A stretch of DNA of 64,000 bases from Rikenellaceae bacterium (GTDB lineage Bacteria > Bacteroidota > Bacteroidia > Bacteroidales > Rikenellaceae): NCBI GenBank assembly GCA_017936385.1, contig JAGBFQ010000020.1, forward strand, positions 62,001 through 126,000, in the 5' to 3' direction. This document shows positions 23,559 through 32,307 of the stretch, one piece after another. Below the pieces are notes generated by a model. That model was not told where the DNA came from, did no database searches, and saw only the letters and a list, made by a program, of their open reading frames with translations. Position 1 is the first letter of the stretch. Each line of letters begins with the position of its first letter. Made by a program: the position numbers and the translations under genes.

Positions 23559-24158
23559 ATGAAAAAACTCAACACGGCAGCCATCGCTACGGCGGCCATA
23601 TTCGGAGCTTGTGCGCTCGTCCACATCCCTTACAACATTCTCTCGCGTGTGGGAGTTATTGCCCGCACACCCGCTTGGAACACCGCCATAACCTTCATAG
23701 GTATAGCCATTTGCTTGGCCGAGGTGGTTTTCTTTGCGCTCATGTTGCGTAGCAAAGCACCCACCAAGTGCATCAAATGGCCCGTTGCAATGGTGATGAT
23801 TGTTCCTGCAATATCGGCTCTTGTGCGCATGGGTGGTTATTGGGCAAAAACCTGCGGCGGAGGTTTCGCCGAGTGGTGGAACTCTGGAGCCGATGTCGTT
23901 TCGACCATGTCGCTCGGTGCAAGTGCTTGGGCCGTTGTATGGTTGTTGGTGTTGGCCTTTTGCTTCGGACGTGGCTCTATGGCTCGAGTGATGAGCTTTG
24001 TGGCGGCTTACGAAACGCTGCTTAATTTGGTTGTGTGGAATATTGCAACCTTGGCCGCGATGGTTACTCCTACCATTTACACTCTGATTCTTGTGCAGTA
24101 TTACATTGTGTGGCCGTTGTTCTACATCGCCATCGGGCGTTATTACAAATCCAAATAA
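23559..24158 (+). CDS. Polytopic membrane protein, unknown function
   Basis: 199 residues with about five or six hydrophobic helices (roughly 5-25, 40-62, 73-93, 115-140, 145-165, 168-190) and short basic loops; the C terminus is YYKSK. I do not recognise the family. No catalytic motif stands out. It has its own promoter and is followed by a bidirectional terminator shared with recQ. Confidence 0.6.
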   Translation: MKKLNTAAIATAAIFGACALVHIPYNILSRVGVIARTPAWNTAITFIGIAICLAEVVFFALMLRSKAPTKCIKWPVAMVMIVPAISALVRMGGYWAKTCGGGFAEWWNSGADVVSTMSLGASAWAVVWLLVLAFCFGRGSMARVMSFVAAYETLLNLVVWNIATLAAMVTPTIYTLILVQYYIVWPLFYIAIGRYYKSK

Positions 24159-24179
24159 TCCAAGGTAACTCGCAAAATA

Positions 24180-24219
24180 ACGTGGGTGGTCAAAAACTCT
24201 TGACCACCCACGTTTTGTT
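24180..24219. terminator. Bidirectional terminator between the membrane protein gene and recQ
   Basis: 13-bp perfect stem (24180-24192 with 24201-24213) with T-rich flanks on both strands, between convergent genes. Confidence 0.88.
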
Positions 24220-24236
24220 TAACGTCGAATATGACA

Positions 24237-26438
24237 TTAGTTACCCTGTTCACAGATAAATTTGATGCGCACCAGACGTATTTCCTCTTCGGTGTATTCG
24301 CGTCCGAGTTCGTTAACAGCCTCCGCAAGCGAATCGGTTTCGGCATCCTCCTTAAAGTAGTCATAAATCTCCTCGGCCTTATCCTCGTCCATATATTCGT
24401 TGATGTAGTACGAAATATTGAGTTTGGTTCCCGAATTGACAATGGTTTCGATTTCGGTCAGAAGTTCCTCGAAATCAAGGTCTTTAGCGCGAGCAATGTC
24501 TTCGAAATCCATCTTGCGGTCGATGCTTTGGATAATGAAAATCTTGTTGGCACTCTTGCCACCCACGCTCTTGACCACCATATCCTGCGGGCGGATGATA
24601 TCTTTCTCCTCGACATAGGTCTTAATCAAGCTGACGAAGGGTGCACCGAAACGTTGCGCCTTTCCTGCGCCCACACCTTGAATGTTCTGCAACTCCTCAA
24701 TCGAAATGGGATACTGAATCGACATATCCTCCAATGACGGGTCTTGGAACACCACAAACGGAGGTAGCTGATGGTCACGTGCAACCTTTTTGCGCAGGTC
24801 TTTGAGCATTGCATACAACTCCTCGTCGGCAACCGCTCCGCCTTTACCCATGGCTGCAACGGCTTGTTCCTCTTTTTGTTCGGCGTCGTAGTTGTGGTCG
24901 AGCGTGATTTCGACTTTATGAGGCTTTTTCATGAACGCGCGGCCCTTGTCGTTGATTGAAATCAGACCGTAGTTTTCGATATTCTTGTCAATCATACCTT
25001 GAATCAGAGCTTGACGAATCACAGCGCCCCAATACTTGGCATCGTGTCCCTCGCCACAACCGAAATAGTCACATTTATTGTGGCCGTAGCTCTTAATCAT
25101 GGCTGTCACTTTGCCCAGCATCACGTTGATAAGGTAGTCAATTTTGAACTTATCGCCCACTTTGCTCAACACATCGAACATCAGCACCATATCCTTGGTA
25201 ACCTCAATCTTTGGTTTAGGATGCAGACAGTTGTCGCAACAGCCGCAATTATCTTGTGTGTACTCCTCGCCAAAGTAGTGCAGCAGAGTGCGTCGGCGAC
25301 ACATCGACGACTCGGCATATGAAACAGTTTCGAGCAACAGCAATTTACCGATTTCCTGCTCGGCCACCGGTTTGCCCTGCATGAACTTCTCGAGTTTTTG
25401 AATATCCTTATAACTATAAAAGGTGATACATTTACCCTCGCCGCCATCACGACCCGCACGTCCCGTCTCTTGGTAGTATCCCTCCAGACTCTTGGGAATG
25501 TCGTAGTGAATAACATAACGCACGTCGGGTTTGTCGATGCCCATACCAAATGCGATGGTTGCAACAATCACGTCCACCTTCTCCATCAAGAAGTCATCTT
25601 GATTCTGAGCACGTGTTGCGGCGTCCATACCTGCGTGATAGGCGTGTGCGCGAATGTGGTTGGCGCGTAACAATTCAGCCAACTCTTCCACTTTCTTGCG
25701 GCTCAAGCAATAGATGATACCCGATTTACCCTCGTTGGTTTTGATATATCGGATGATTTCGCGCTCGGCATCCACCTTGGGACGCAACTCATAGTAGAGG
25801 TTCGGACGGTTGAACGACGATTTGAACACCGTTGCGTCGCTCATACCCAAGTTCTTCTGAATATCCATCTGAACCTTCGGCGTGGCCGTAGCGGTAAGCG
25901 CAATCAGCGGCGCATTGCCAATATCATTGATAATAGGACGGATTCGGCGATACTCCGGACGGAAATCGTGTCCCCACTCCGAGATACAGTGCGCCTCGTC
26001 GATAGCGAAGAAAGAAATCTTGATTTTACGTAAAAAAGCAATGTTATCCTCTTTGGTCAGCGACTCGGGGGCAAAGTAAAGCAGTTTTGTCTTGCCGGCC
26101 AGCACATCTTCGCGCACCTGATTGATGGCAGCCTTGTTGAGTGACGAATTCAGGAAGTGAGCCACTCCTTCGTCGGTGCTGAATGCGCGCATGGCATCGA
26201 CCTGATTCTTCATCAAGGCAATCAGTGGCGAAATAACAATCGCCACACCCTCCATAATCATGGCGGGCAGTTGGTAGCAAAGCGACTTTCCACCACCGGT
26301 AGGCATAAGTACAAAAGTATCCTTGCCGGCGAGCAGATTTTTGATAACTGCTTCTTGATTTCCCTTGAAAGACGAGAAACCGAAATACTCTTTCAGTTTA
26401 TCGTATAACACTTTATCAGAGCACTGTTTTGTTGCCAT
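24237..26438 (-). CDS. recQ: ATP-dependent DNA helicase RecQ
   Basis: 733 residues from MATKQCSDK (an ATG six codons earlier, 26456, is possible). 3'-5' helicase of recombination and fork repair. Walker A MPTGGGKSLC, DEAH box FFAIDEAHCISEWGHDFRPEY, helicase motif VI QETGRAGRDG, then the RecQ-C-terminal zinc cluster CRRRTLLHYFGE plus CGCCDNC. An HRDC domain is seen at about 545-625 (LYAMLKDLRKKVARDHQLPPFVVF). A further roughly 100-residue acidic tail makes it longer than E. coli RecQ (609 aa). Confidence 0.95.
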   Translation of the reverse strand: MATKQCSDKVLYDKLKEYFGFSSFKGNQEAVIKNLLAGKDTFVLMPTGGGKSLCYQLPAMIMEGVAIVISPLIALMKNQVDAMRAFSTDEGVAHFLNSSLNKAAINQVREDVLAGKTKLLYFAPESLTKEDNIAFLRKIKISFFAIDEAHCISEWGHDFRPEYRRIRPIINDIGNAPLIALTATATPKVQMDIQKNLGMSDATVFKSSFNRPNLYYELRPKVDAEREIIRYIKTNEGKSGIIYCLSRKKVEELAELLRANHIRAHAYHAGMDAATRAQNQDDFLMEKVDVIVATIAFGMGIDKPDVRYVIHYDIPKSLEGYYQETGRAGRDGGEGKCITFYSYKDIQKLEKFMQGKPVAEQEIGKLLLLETVSYAESSMCRRRTLLHYFGEEYTQDNCGCCDNCLHPKPKIEVTKDMVLMFDVLSKVGDKFKIDYLINVMLGKVTAMIKSYGHNKCDYFGCGEGHDAKYWGAVIRQALIQGMIDKNIENYGLISINDKGRAFMKKPHKVEITLDHNYDAEQKEEQAVAAMGKGGAVADEELYAMLKDLRKKVARDHQLPPFVVFQDPSLEDMSIQYPISIEELQNIQGVGAGKAQRFGAPFVSLIKTYVEEKDIIRPQDMVVKSVGGKSANKIFIIQSIDRKMDFEDIARAKDLDFEELLTEIETIVNSGTKLNISYYINEYMDEDKAEEIYDYFKEDAETDSLAEAVNELGREYTEEEIRLVRIKFICEQGN

Positions 26439-26497
26439 AAGAATGATGTTACGCATTTTTTACAGAATAAAGATAGTGCTTTTTTTCGAAAAAACGC

Positions 26498-26505
26498 TAA
26501 CTTTG
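26498..26505 (+). promoter_or_regulatory. -7 element of the lptB promoter
   Basis: TAACTTTG, 19 bases before the ATG at 26525. Confidence 0.6.
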
Positions 26506-26524
26506 TCAAAAATATTTTTGAAAA

Positions 26525-27262
26525 ATGAGATTATACACTCGTGACCTGGTCAAAAAATACAAGTCGCGCACGGTCGTAAATAAAGTATCTATCGAAGTGA
26601 AACAAGGCGAGATAGTGGGTTTGCTCGGACCTAACGGTGCCGGTAAAACCACCTCGTTTTATATGATAGTGGGACTTATCAAACCAAACGAAGGAACAAT
26701 CTACCTTGAGGGCGATGATGGCACAATTGTCGATTTGAGTACCCAACCGGTATATAAACGCGCCCAAATGGGTGTGGGATACTTGGCACAGGAGGCTTCG
26801 GTGTTCCGCAACCTGAGTGTCGAAGATAATATCCGTGCCGTGCTCGAGATGACCGACTTTTCGAAGGAGTACCAAAAGCAACGCTTGGAGGAGCTGATTT
26901 CGGAGTTTAGTCTGACCAAAGTGCGCAAGAGCAAGGGTAATCAACTCTCGGGTGGCGAGCGTCGACGCACCGAAATTGCCCGTGCCGTGGCCATCAACCC
27001 CAAGTTCATTCTGTTGGACGAACCTTTTGCGGGTGTGGACCCCATCGCAGTGGAGGAGATTCAGAGCATTGTGCGTAAACTCAAGAGTATCAATATCGGT
27101 GTGATTATCACCGACCACAACGTGCGCGAAACTCTCTCTATCACCGACCGTACCTACCTGCTTTTCGAAGGTAAAATCCTTAAAGCGGGTACTGCCGAAG
27201 AGTTGGCTGCCGACGAACGTGTACGCGAAGTCTACCTCGGTAAGGACTTTACGTTGAAATAA
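26525..27262 (+). CDS. lptB: LPS export ABC transporter ATP-binding protein LptB
   Basis: 245 residues. Walker [19 protein letters not shown]-loop [20 protein letters not shown], signature [14 protein letters not shown], Walker [18 protein letters not shown] and H-loop [12 protein letters not shown] are all typical of LptB, including the TSFYM extension after Walker A. LptB powers LptFG extraction of LPS from the inner membrane. lptFG and lptC are not in the window, so the transport genes are scattered. aroA follows after 21 bases. Confidence 0.94.
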   Translation: MRLYTRDLVKKYKSRTVVNKVSIEVKQGEIVGLLGPNGAGKTTSFYMIVGLIKPNEGTIYLEGDDGTIVDLSTQPVYKRAQMGVGYLAQEASVFRNLSVEDNIRAVLEMTDFSKEYQKQRLEELISEFSLTKVRKSKGNQLSGGERRRTEIARAVAINPKFILLDEPFAGVDPIAVEEIQSIVRKLKSINIGVIITDHNVRETLSITDRTYLLFEGKILKAGTAEELAADERVREVYLGKDFTLK

Positions 27263-27283
27263 ACTTTACATTAATATAAATAG

Positions 27284-28534
27284 ATGGACAAAACCGTCAG
27301 ACGTGGGCGGGTAACAGGATGTGTTACGCCGCCAAGTTCAAAAAGCTACGCCCAAAGAGCCATTGCAGCAGCTCTGCTTGCCCAAGGTACCACCACACTG
27401 CGAGGTGTGGAGCTCTGTGACGATACCGAGGCCGCACTCGATGTGATTCAAACACTCGGTGCAACGGTCGAGAAAATTGACAACCATACCTATAAGATAG
27501 AAGGAGGTCTTGCACCACGAACCAATCTGCTCAACATCGGAGAGTCGGGACTTTCGACACGGCTCTTTACACCCATCGCATCGCTCTGCAATACCCCCAT
27601 CACACTTACGGGTCACGGCTCAATCATGCGCCGTCCGGTGGCTATGATGACCGGTCCACTGGAGAAATTGGGAGTCGAGGTGCACTGCAAGGATGGCCTG
27701 CTGCCCATTACTGTCAAAGGCCCGCTGCATGGTGGTGAAGTGGAAGTTGACGGCACGGTGAGTTCACAGTTCATCACGGGACTGCTCACTGCCCTGCCCT
27801 GCGCTGCGGAGGATACGGTGATACATGTGAATACGCTCAATAGCAAACCGTATATCGATATGACAATCTCGACGGCCGCGAGTTTCGGTGTGGATATTGT
27901 TCACCGCGACTACAAGGAGTTTTTTGTGAGTGGCGGTCAGAAGTATAAAGCTGTGGATTACAAGATTGAGGGAGATTGGAGCGGAGCATCATGCCTGCTG
28001 GTTGCGGGTGCCGTGGCCGGCGAAGTGACCGTCAATAACCTAAATCCGCTGTCGTTGCAGGCCGACAAAGCAATTATTGACGCACTTACCGATGCGGGTG
28101 CCGAAATAACAACCGACGGCGACTCGGTGCGTGTTGTGAGCCGCGAACTGCGAGCCTTTGAGTTCGATGCCACGGATTGCCCCGACCTGTTCCCTGCTCT
28201 GGCTACGCTGGCTGCGAATTGCAGTGGCGAGAGTGTGATTACGGGAACCAACCGCCTGCAAAGCAAAGAGAGCAATCGCGCCGAAACCATCGCTTCGGAG
28301 TTTGGTAAACTTGGCGTCGAAGTTGATATATCGGAGGAGAATGTGATGCGTATTCGCGGCGGTGTACCTCACGGAGGTACAGTCGATAGCCATGGCGACC
28401 ACCGTATAGCAATGACTCTGGCGGTGTTGGCCCTAAACGCCACCGAAGATGTGACGATTACGGGTGCCGAAAGCGTTCACAAGTCGTATAAGGATTTTTG
28501 GGAGGATTACGATAAGATTACCGCGTATGAATAG
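27284..28534 (+). CDS. aroA: EPSP synthase
   Basis: 416 residues; 5-enolpyruvylshikimate-3-phosphate synthase, sixth step of the shikimate pathway. Visible blocks: PPSSKSYAQRAIAAALLA (S3P/PEP contact), IGESGLSTRLFTPIAS, GSIMRRPVAMM, SSQFITGLLTALP, and DHRIAMTLAVLAL near the C terminus. The usual LxxGNAGTxxR glyphosate loop reads NIGESGLSTRLF, a Bacteroidetes variant. Its end overlaps the aroC start by 8 bases. Confidence 0.94.
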   Translation: MDKTVRRGRVTGCVTPPSSKSYAQRAIAAALLAQGTTTLRGVELCDDTEAALDVIQTLGATVEKIDNHTYKIEGGLAPRTNLLNIGESGLSTRLFTPIASLCNTPITLTGHGSIMRRPVAMMTGPLEKLGVEVHCKDGLLPITVKGPLHGGEVEVDGTVSSQFITGLLTALPCAAEDTVIHVNTLNSKPYIDMTISTAASFGVDIVHRDYKEFFVSGGQKYKAVDYKIEGDWSGASCLLVAGAVAGEVTVNNLNPLSLQADKAIIDALTDAGAEITTDGDSVRVVSRELRAFEFDATDCPDLFPALATLAANCSGESVITGTNRLQSKESNRAETIASEFGKLGVEVDISEENVMRIRGGVPHGGTVDSHGDHRIAMTLAVLALNATEDVTITGAESVHKSYKDFWEDYDKITAYE

Positions 28535-29510
28535 TTTTGGAAGAGTTTTCAGGGTTTCGATTTTCGGCGAATCACACGGCACATCGGTGGGTGTGACGCT
28601 GGACGGCGTACCCGCAGGTATTGAACTGTCGGAGAGTGACTTGATGACCGACCTTGCACGCCGCAAAAGCGGTGGTTTCGGAACAACCCCAAGAGTCGAA
28701 GCCGACCTGCCGCAAATCGTATCGGGCGTTTGGCAAGGACATACCACAGGAGCTCCGCTGACCATTCTTTTCAGTAATACAAATACTCGCTCGGGTGACT
28801 ACGCTAAATTGCAAAATCAACCCAGACCTTCGCATGCCGACTTTACGGGTGCGCAGAAATTCGACGGTTGGAACGACCCGCGAGGTGGAGGACACTTCTC
28901 GGGACGATTGACACTTGGCGTTGTAGCTGCGGGCGTTGTAGCTAAGAAGATTCTTGGCTCGACAGCGTTCCAAACCCAAATTGTGGAACTGGGAGGTAGC
29001 CGTAATGCCGACGAGTGGGACGGAATTGTTGCCGACGCCGTAGCCGATGGCGATTCGGTGGGCGGAGTGATTGAGTGCCGCGCGAATGGAGTGCCCATAG
29101 GGGTTGGCGAACCGTTTTGGGATTCGGTCGAGAGCGTTGTGGCTCACGCGCTGTTTGCAGTTCCGGCAGTCAAGGGCGTGGAGTTTGGCGCGGGCTTCGA
29201 ATGTGCGCGTATGCGTGGTTCGGAACACAATGACCCGATAATTGACGCAAAAGGCACAACTGCAACCAACCACGCAGGTGGTATTGCGGGCGGTATTTCG
29301 AATGGTAATGAGATTGTGGTCCGTGCGGCGGTGAAACCCACAGCCAGCATTGGCCGCGCCCAACAAACATATAATTTTGCTACGGGTCAGCTCGAAACAC
29401 TCGAGATTGGCGGCCGTCACGATGCGTGCATTGCCCTGCGCGCAGGTGTGGTTGTCGAGTGTGCCGTGGCGATTGCATTGGCCGATTTGGCATTGATTTT
29501 AAAGAGATAA
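28527..29510 (+). CDS. aroC: Chorismate synthase
   Basis: 327 residues from MNSFGRVFRVSIFGESHG. Makes chorismate from EPSP using reduced FMN without net redox change. FGESHGTSVGVTLDGVPAG is the N-terminal signature; DPRGGGHFSGRLTLGVVAAG replaces the common RGGGRxSARET block, and C-terminal SIGRAQQTYNFATG and RHDACIALRAGVVVECA are present. It is about 30 residues shorter than most AroC proteins, a form I believe occurs in other Bacteroidales. Translationally coupled to aroA. Confidence 0.92.
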   Translation: MNSFGRVFRVSIFGESHGTSVGVTLDGVPAGIELSESDLMTDLARRKSGGFGTTPRVEADLPQIVSGVWQGHTTGAPLTILFSNTNTRSGDYAKLQNQPRPSHADFTGAQKFDGWNDPRGGGHFSGRLTLGVVAAGVVAKKILGSTAFQTQIVELGGSRNADEWDGIVADAVADGDSVGGVIECRANGVPIGVGEPFWDSVESVVAHALFAVPAVKGVEFGAGFECARMRGSEHNDPIIDAKGTTATNHAGGIAGGISNGNEIVVRAAVKPTASIGRAQQTYNFATGQLETLEIGGRHDACIALRAGVVVECAVAIALADLALILKR

Positions 29511-29536
29511 ATTCGCACACTAAAAAACGCTGCGCA

Positions 29537-30808
29537 ATGAGTAATATTCCGTTGGCCGAGAGATTAAGGCCCAAAACATTGGATGATGTTGTCGGACAGA
29601 CCCATTTGGTTGGTCCGGGTGGTGTGTTGCGCCGTTTTGTGGAGGCGGGCAATGTGCCGTCGTTCATCCTTTGGGGACCTCCCGGAGTGGGCAAAACAAC
29701 TCTCGCACGGGTGATTGCCGCGCAGTTGGAGCGACCATTCTTTACACTGTCGGCCGTTACGTCGGGTGTGCGCGAGGTGCGCGAAGTGATTGATAAGGCC
29801 GCCAAACAGCAGTTCTTCAACTCACCCTCGCCCATTCTGTTTATCGACGAGATTCACCGCTTCAACAAGAGCCAGCAGGACTCGCTTTTGGGTGCGGTTG
29901 AGCAGGGTGTGGTAACGCTGATTGGAGCGACCACCGAGAACCCCTCGTTCGAGGTTATTACTCCCCTCTTGTCGCGCTGTCAGGTGTACACTCTCAAATC
30001 GCTGAATGAAGACGAATTACAGCAATTACTTGAACGAACGCTTTCGCTTGATTCGGAACTCAAAGAGCGCAACCCGCGAGTGGTCGAAACCGAGGCGTTA
30101 TTCCGCTTCTCGGGTGGTGACGCACGCAAATTTTTGAACATCATAGACATCGTGGCACGAGCAACGGATGGCGACATAATCATTGATGACAAAACCATAA
30201 CCGACTGTCTGCAACAGAACCTTGCGCTGTATGACAAGAATGGCGAACAACACTATGATGTGATTTCGGCGTTCATCAAGAGCGTGCGCGGTAGCGACCC
30301 CAATGCCGCAATCTACTACTTGGCACGTATGCTGGCCGGTGGCGAAGACCCGTTGTTCATTGCTCGCCGATTGGCGATTTTGGCCTCGGAGGATATTGGT
30401 TTGGCCAATCCGAATGCCATGTTGCTGGCAAATGCCTGTTTTGACACGGTTCATCGCATCGGAATGCCCGAGGCGCGTATCCCGTTGGCCGAAACAACCA
30501 TCTATCTTGCCACCTCGCCCAAAAGCAACTCGGCTTATGCGGCCATAAATGAGGCTATGGCATTCGTCGAACGCGACACAAACAACCGTCCCGTGCCGCT
30601 TGATATTCGCAATGGCGTCACCAAACTGATGCGCGATGAGGGTTATGGCAAAAGTTACAAATATGCGCACGACTTTGGCGGTTTTGCCGAGATGGAGTTT
30701 ATGCCCGAAGGGTTGCAAGGCAAGCGTTTCTACACGCCCAATACCTCGAATACCACCGAGGAACGCATCGCCGAGCGAATCCGAACACTTTGGAAGGGGA
30801 AGTATTAA
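29537..30808 (+). CDS. rarA: Replication-associated recombination protein RarA (MgsA)
   Basis: 423 residues from MSNIPLAERLRPKTLDDVVGQTHLVG; earlier in-frame starts lie inside aroC. Clamp-loader-like AAA+ ATPase acting at stalled forks. Walker A GPPGVGKTTLARVIA, Walker B FIDEIHRFNKSQQD, sensor 1 IGATTENPSFE, and the RarA/WRNIP1 C-terminal tetramerisation part YYLARMLAGGEDPLFIARRL. Start is 26 bases after aroC; a hairpin terminator follows. Confidence 0.94.
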   Translation: MSNIPLAERLRPKTLDDVVGQTHLVGPGGVLRRFVEAGNVPSFILWGPPGVGKTTLARVIAAQLERPFFTLSAVTSGVREVREVIDKAAKQQFFNSPSPILFIDEIHRFNKSQQDSLLGAVEQGVVTLIGATTENPSFEVITPLLSRCQVYTLKSLNEDELQQLLERTLSLDSELKERNPRVVETEALFRFSGGDARKFLNIIDIVARATDGDIIIDDKTITDCLQQNLALYDKNGEQHYDVISAFIKSVRGSDPNAAIYYLARMLAGGEDPLFIARRLAILASEDIGLANPNAMLLANACFDTVHRIGMPEARIPLAETTIYLATSPKSNSAYAAINEAMAFVERDTNNRPVPLDIRNGVTKLMRDEGYGKSYKYAHDFGGFAEMEFMPEGLQGKRFYTPNTSNTTEERIAERIRTLWKGKY

Positions 30809-30832
30809 TTCACAATATAAATTTACACAAAG

Positions 30833-30862
30833 AAAACGTCGCTGCAAAGTGGCGTTTTTTTA
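30833..30862 (+). terminator. Terminator after rarA
   Basis: AAAACGTCGC pairs with GTGGCGTTTT with two G-T wobbles, followed by a T run; 24 bases beyond the stop. Confidence 0.7.
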
Positions 30863-30897
30863 TATAGGTACATTAGTGAGTTATAACGAAAATTTAT

Positions 30898-30906
30898 TAT
30901 CTTTGC
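30898..30906 (+). promoter_or_regulatory. -7 element of the oxyR promoter
   Basis: TATCTTTGC, 19 bases upstream of the ATG. No obvious -33 element, which would suit a regulated promoter. Confidence 0.6.
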
Positions 30907-30925
30907 GGAGTTAATAAGAACTACG

Positions 30926-31819
30926 ATGACAATTATTCAACTCGAATACCTGCTGGCAGTTGCCAACTGCGGCAGTTTCTCGCAAGCCTCGGAGTTGTGT
31001 TTCGTCACACAGCCGTCGCTCAGTATGCAAATCAAGAACCTCGAGGAGGAACTTGGCGTGGTATTGCTCGACCGCTCCAAAAAGCCCGTAATACCCACCG
31101 AGGCGGGCGAAGTGGTGATTCGCAATGCCAAAGAGACACTGCGTGCCTACAACTACATCAAGGAGTCGGTCAACGAACTCAAAGGTGAAATTGCCGGCAC
31201 ACTGCGACTTGGCGTAATTCCGACCATATCGCCCTATCTGCTGCATAAGTTCATCCCAGAATTCCTCAAACGTTACCCCAAGGTAGATGTCAGTGTCACG
31301 GAGATGGAAACGGCAGAAATCTGCAAAGCACTCGAAAAGGATATGCTCGATGTGGCTATCATCGCAAGCGGAACCACACCTGAAGGCATCATGGAGTTTG
31401 AGATGTTCAACGACCGTTTCTTTGCCTACGTGTCGCCGCTCAACCCGCTTTACGAACGCAGCAATATTCGCATTGAAGATATTGACCCCAAGCAACTTGT
31501 GCTATTGTCGCAGGGTCACTGTCTGCGCGACCAAGTGGCTGAACTATGCCAAACTCGCAGACACGGTTCGTCACGTCACAACTTCGAAGGAGGTTCGCTC
31601 GAAACGCTGATGCACCTGGTGGATTGCACCTCCTACATCACGGTGATTCCGGAGATGGCTACTGAGTTTGTGCCCACCGAGCGACGTAACCAAGTCAAAA
31701 CCTTGGCCAAGGGTGCCGCCTCGCGTAAAATTGCTCTGGCCGTAAGGCGAACATACGTCAAGCACTCCATTATCGAAGCTCTCAGAAGCACCATAATCGA
31801 GATGGTGAAGGGTAAATAA
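30926..31819 (+). CDS. oxyR: LysR-type peroxide regulator OxyR
   Basis: 297 residues. LysR winged HTH at 1-60 (QLEYLLAVANCGSFSQASELCFVTQPSLSMQIKNLEEELG), then an inducer-binding domain. SQGHCLRDQVAELCQ places Cys at residues 199 and 208, the same numbers and spacing as the redox pair of E. coli OxyR, so a peroxide-driven disulfide switch is well supported. Target genes (catalase, Dps, AhpC) are not nearby. It is transcribed alone. Confidence 0.92.
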   Translation: MTIIQLEYLLAVANCGSFSQASELCFVTQPSLSMQIKNLEEELGVVLLDRSKKPVIPTEAGEVVIRNAKETLRAYNYIKESVNELKGEIAGTLRLGVIPTISPYLLHKFIPEFLKRYPKVDVSVTEMETAEICKALEKDMLDVAIIASGTTPEGIMEFEMFNDRFFAYVSPLNPLYERSNIRIEDIDPKQLVLLSQGHCLRDQVAELCQTRRHGSSRHNFEGGSLETLMHLVDCTSYITVIPEMATEFVPTERRNQVKTLAKGAASRKIALAVRRTYVKHSIIEALRSTIIEMVKGK

Positions 31820-31873
31820 TGATATAAAGGGGTATTAGCACAATTTTTTTGCAAGAAATTTGTTTATTGTTTG

Positions 31874-31881
31874 TATATTTG
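31874..31881 (+). promoter_or_regulatory. -7 element of the rsfS-ftsH promoter
   Basis: TATATTTG, 43 bases before the rsfS ATG, with TTG 22 bases upstream at 31849-31851. Confidence 0.6.
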
Positions 31882-31924
31882 TTGATTAATTGAAACAAAT
31901 ACCGAAAACAGAAGATATAACACT

Positions 31925-32275
31925 ATGGATAAACTTTTAGCTTCAATCGTAGAGGCCGCACAAAACCGTAAGGCAAAAAACATCATCTCACTCGACCTGC
32001 AACAGCTGGACGGGGCAATTTGTTCGCACTTTGTAATCTGTAATGCTGACTCAACGACACAGGTGAGTGCAATCGCCGACGCTATCGAGGAGGATGTTTT
32101 CAACTCGCTCGGACAAAAGGTGTGGAGAGTGGATGGCAAGATGAATTCGCTGTGGGTGGCAATGGACTATACCGACATCATTGTGCACATCTTCCAAACC
32201 GAGATGCGTGACTTCTATAAGCTCGAAGAACTTTGGGCTGATGCACCTTGCACCCGCTACGACTACGAGGAGTAA
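31925..32275 (+). CDS. rsfS: Ribosome silencing factor RsfS
   Basis: 116 residues. Binds uL14 on the 50S subunit and blocks subunit joining when nutrients are short. DLQQLDGAICSHFVICNADSTTQVSAIADAI, then GQKVWRVDGKMNSLWVAMDYTDIIVHIFQTEMRDFYKLEELWADA matches RsfS/Iojap throughout, including the WVxxDYxDxVVHxFxxxxRxxYxLExLW core. It leads the rsfS-ftsH-cdsA-psd run of genes. Confidence 0.95.
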   Translation: MDKLLASIVEAAQNRKAKNIISLDLQQLDGAICSHFVICNADSTTQVSAIADAIEEDVFNSLGQKVWRVDGKMNSLWVAMDYTDIIVHIFQTEMRDFYKLEELWADAPCTRYDYEE

Positions 32276-32307
32276 TACCCCAAAAACGCAAAACAAGACA
32301 ACACACT

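Noticed and set aside
28464-28526. Longer chorismate synthase start
   Set aside because: It lies within aroA coding sequence in another frame; AroC homology begins at MNSFGRVFRVSIFGESHG.
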